Shown in pieces: positions 61,501-64,000 of a DNA stretch of 64,000 nucleotides (positions are counted from its first letter, which is position 1; each line of letters starts with the position of its first letter). Below the pieces are notes generated by a model. The model was given only the letters and a program-made list of their open reading frames with translations, searched no databases and was not told the origin of the DNA. The stretch comes from Paramacrobiotus metropolitanus (taxonomy: Eukaryota; Tardigrada; Eutardigrada; Parachela; Macrobiotidae): NCBI RefSeq assembly GCF_019649055.1, contig NW_026570225.1, positions 2,666,001-2,730,000 on the forward strand, written 5' to 3'. The position numbers and the translations under genes are program-made.

Positions 61501-61583
61501 TCGTACGGCTGGGAGACTAGAATTTCGATCGGTTTCAGAATTTGCTGTAACATGACGCGAGAACCACCGCTGTCTACAGCCAT
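43520..61583 (-). CDS. UBR4: UBR4, giant N-degron E3 ubiquitin ligase (one-base frame break in exon 10)
   Basis: Eighteen exons: 61583-59597, 59457-58396, 58086-57599, 57523-56070, 56006-55398, 55319-54520, 54120-54007, 53935-52002, 51834-50809, 50497-49964, 49767-48760, 48664-47902, 47714-46999, 46830-46373, 46253-45960, 45894-45197, 45064-44394, 44211-43520. All junctions keep phase once one base is restored near 50007, giving 5,102 residues (human 5,183). The UBR box is at about 1664-1715 ([38 protein letters not shown]). A beta-propeller-like region follows, then a zinc-ribbon segment ([20 protein letters not shown]). The C-terminal hemi-RING with its helical UZI region is at about 4760-4870 ([35 protein letters not shown]). 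UBR4 binds type 1 and 2 N-degrons and works in protein quality control; in flies it is Calossin/Pushover. ATG 61583 begins [10 protein letters not shown]. Confidence 0.95.
50007..50009 (-). other. UBR4: Apparent one-base frame break in UBR4 exon 10 (GGG run)
   Basis: The frame through [15 protein letters not shown] aligns with the matching UBR4 region (GSKVLAALA in vertebrates) but then stops at TGA. The conserved continuation [11 protein letters not shown] lies one frame away and splices in phase to [12 protein letters not shown]. Adding one G to the run gives [13 protein letters not shown] with no break. A 53-nt GTTAAG...GAAG intron would also restore frame but would remove conserved residues. 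Confidence 0.6.
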
Positions 61584-62874
61584 CTTTATGCGTTTCTTCT
61601 ATTTCATAGGAGCGAATCCACTTATTCTCTGCAAATTGTGAATCGGTTACATGATCACAAATATATTTTCGTTGTCAGTAAAAAATAAACTGCGAAACAA
61701 ATTACAAATTTCAAGCATTGCATTAATACTGAAGTTAACTGTGAAGAAAAACTCAGAATTCATGGGACTTATCGTTCCACTACTAGTAATCGATAACCAT
61801 GTTTGCACCGTTATACATCAAGTACTCCTACGTTCCCTTCCTGTTGAGTCAGGTATGTACTCATAAGAGTATTCCTCTGTCAGCAGGCTAATAAGGATCA
61901 CACGCGTAAGTGCTAAATCCAAAAATATTTACTGATTTACGTGCTCATGCGGATAGCGATGATTCGAGATAGCTACTAATTCTGTGCTTACCAGTGAGTC
62001 ATTAAGATTTTTAAGTTCAGATTGTTATGTTTTATCAGTTTTTATGGTGACGGAACATGACGCGTTTTTTTATTAATTAAGATATCACGAACAGCATTTC
62101 CCAAACTACGATGGGCAAGTGGACGCCGCACGCTTCCGTTTATGAAAGAGAAAACTGAAAAAGCGATCGAAATGATGCTTTCACCGTTTAAATACGTACC
62201 AGGCGCAAATTTGTTTCAGTTTTAGGACAGAAAGTTTAAAGGCTGAACAGCTAAAGCTCATTCGCCTTACTTTACCATTAACAAAACAAGGCGAGATCAC
62301 TCACTTCGCTGATGCTTTTTGTTCAATCCGATGACCAGAAATCCAACTCTCAGAGAAGGCCGTAAGATCAGCCCTAGTAGGTAAGTAAGGAGGAGTAAGT
62401 ATTAAAATATCACGGCACTGACGACAGTATTTCGCAGAGATTCAGCACTTCTCGTTAACAGGAAAACCAATGCGAAGTAAACTCGTAGGACCGCAAAGAT
62501 CTTGAAATTTTATGCAAAATCATGAAAACTAACAAGGAATTTTTTATTTTTAGAATGGGGCATGCTTTGATCTTCGACTGAATGAATGAAAACCCAGCCC
62601 AATGGGTGGGCCTGACCCACGGTGCGGCCCAATCAAATCTGTAATAAAGGCCCACCGCCAGACAGTGCGCTTTTCAAATCCGTTTGATTTTCTTTTGCGG
62701 TTCAGATTTTGGGGAACTGACGGCAGGTCACCAACTCACCATATAATCAAGCAACTTGCTGTCAGAAACTGACTGATAGCAGAAAAATGTATTTCTTTTA
62801 TAGTTACTATTTACGGTTAATATGAAAGCGGTAATAGTTAAATATCATCATAAAATGTCATTTAGATTTTTTCC
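61584..62874. other. Divergent spacer UBR4 / RCE1
   Basis: 1.3 kb between divergent start codons. It is AT-rich except for a GC-rich patch at 62595-62655 with a small hairpin (GTGGG-CCTGA-CCCAC at 62606-62620). No gene or RNA feature is supported. Both promoters should lie here. Confidence 0.4.
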
Positions 62875-64000
62875 ATGAAAGAAGTTTTTGTTCCACTTCC
62901 TGGCTTCCAACCAACTTACCAAGATCAGACCATGGAGAATGCGGAACATCTAAGCCGAGCAACACAGGGAAACCTCACCGGCGCCGGTATACCGGAATGC
63001 GATCGTGCCGAAATTGTTTTCACCTGGATAATAGGATCTTCCATCGCGTTTTGCTATGTTGCAAGCTTGTACATTCATCCGCTGGGTGCGAAACTGATTG
63101 CCTTCCCAAGTCGTAACCGCGATGATCCCGCGGAGATCAGGTCGCGATTTCAGCGAGTATTCTGCGCATCTGTGATTTCATGCTGCCTCTCGGCAGTCTT
63201 TCATTATTTTTCTGGAGTATGCTCGGATAAATCTTTTGTGGTTTGCTTCGCGAATCGGATAGGATTGCGATTTAACGGGGTATTGTTCGCGAGTGTTTTG
63301 CCGGTGATTTTGACACGTATGTAGATTAAATGCGTAACATCAGCTGGTTTCTGTGATCGTATCGTTTTTGGAAGAGTTCCTGATATTGCAGTGATTCTTT
63401 TTGCTGGTCCAATCGTGGGTGATTTTTTTGCTGGACGTTGGAGGGGATACAATCGAGCTTTCCTAACTCTAATTTATCGAAATCTGTATTACCGGCGGCG
63501 CGTACTTCGCGACACTATTTACTCCCACATCTGGTGGCGAGCTTATGTAAGTGGTTGATTATCTTACGTAGGTAATGTGCTTTTACAAATTTCCCAACAA
63601 TTTTCCACGATTCTAGATGCGTCCTCAATAGGTCCAAAGTGTTATAATGAATTTCTGGAACTATGACAATTTTAATTTTTTTAATTTGTTTCTTATTGTA
63701 GGTCGTGGCTCCGTTGTCCGAAGAATTTGTATATCGCGCATGCTTGATTCCCGTATTGATTGTGTGCTATGGGCCACGTGCTGCCATCCTGATAAGTCCG
63801 TTATCCTTCGGCGTCGCTCATTTGCATCACATCTTCGACCGGATACGACTGGGGACCCCGGCGCTGCGTGCTGTCATTGCTACGTTGTTTCAGATCGCCT
63901 ATACTTCCCTTTTCGGCCTGTACTCTGCGTACCTCTTCGTCCGCACTGGCCATATCGCCGCACCGATCCTTACGCATGCCCTGTGCAATGTGCTCGGCGT
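62875..64000 (+). CDS. RCE1: CAAX prenyl protease 2 (RCE1), 3' end cut by window
   Basis: Exons 62875-63316, 63392-63546 and 63702 to the window end join in phase; 298 codons are visible. The start ATG at 62875 begins MKEVFVPLP; a second ATG at 62932 (MENAEHL) is possible. RCE1 is an ER membrane glutamic protease that removes the last three residues of prenylated CAAX proteins such as Ras. The catalytic motifs are present in the last exon: the EExxxR box in LSEEFVYRAC, the FGVAHLHH motif, and the start of the final THALCN block. Earlier exons hold hydrophobic segments (IIGSSIAFCYVASLYI, VLFASVLPVILTLILFAGP) and the family's SLY(V/I) signature. The final hydrophobic segments are beyond the edge. 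Confidence 0.9.

Noticed and set aside
62595-62655. GC-rich patch with GGGCC/GGCCC words, first thought to be a tRNA or SINE fragment
   Set aside because: No cloverleaf, A box or B box could be made out; only a 5-bp hairpin is present.

Overview
The window is nuclear DNA from an animal, most likely a fast-evolving invertebrate with a compact genome. The genes are intron-rich with GT-AG introns (many 55-300 bp, the shortest about 59 bp). They code for conserved metazoan housekeeping proteins, and one ApeC-domain protein is of a type known from invertebrates. A tardigrade or a similar small-genome invertebrate is a guess, not shown by the sequence. I saw no bacterial operons, CRISPR arrays or viral genes. 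Family calls come from reading translated motifs; no database search was run. Exon models were built by hand so that splice sites and reading phases agree.

Layout, left to right: the first 17 codons of a Rossmann-type protein (-, cut by the left edge); HDAC3-like deacetylase (+, 918-2732); SSRP1, the HMG-box subunit of FACT (-, 4103-7610); a C19orf47-like SAM-domain protein (+, 8752-10882); a small one-pass membrane protein (+, 11717-11935); serine hydroxymethyltransferase with a mitochondrial leader (-, 12131-14632); a WIPI2/Atg18 autophagy beta-propeller (+, 17465-19965); LUC7-like U1 snRNP factor (-, 21328-23454); mitochondrial ribosomal protein mL51 (+, 24351-25163); an ApeC-domain protein (-, 25849-26784); an HDAC1/2-like deacetylase (-, 29829-32229); a four-pass membrane protein of unknown family (+, 34762-36915); a 122-codon orphan ORF (-, 38167-38535); ANKRD13-like endocytic adaptor with UIMs (-, 38933-42433); the giant E3 ligase UBR4 (-, 43520-61583, about 5,102 residues in 18 exons); and the 5' part of the CAAX protease RCE1 (+, 62875 to the right edge).

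The genes do not form one pathway. Chromatin and RNA functions are well represented (two class I HDACs, FACT, LUC7), as are ubiquitin and membrane traffic (ANKRD13, UBR4, WIPI2, RCE1). Spacers are 0.3-3 kb and AT-rich. Several are strikingly rich in the tetramer GTAC.

The points most worth checking are: single-base frame breaks inside SSRP1 and UBR4, each of which could instead be a short coding-like intron; the ApeC gene with no visible start codon; a roughly 170-bp terminal-inverted-repeat element with a flanking duplication in an HDAC1 intron; the tetraspan protein; and the SHMT gene with two possible starts.
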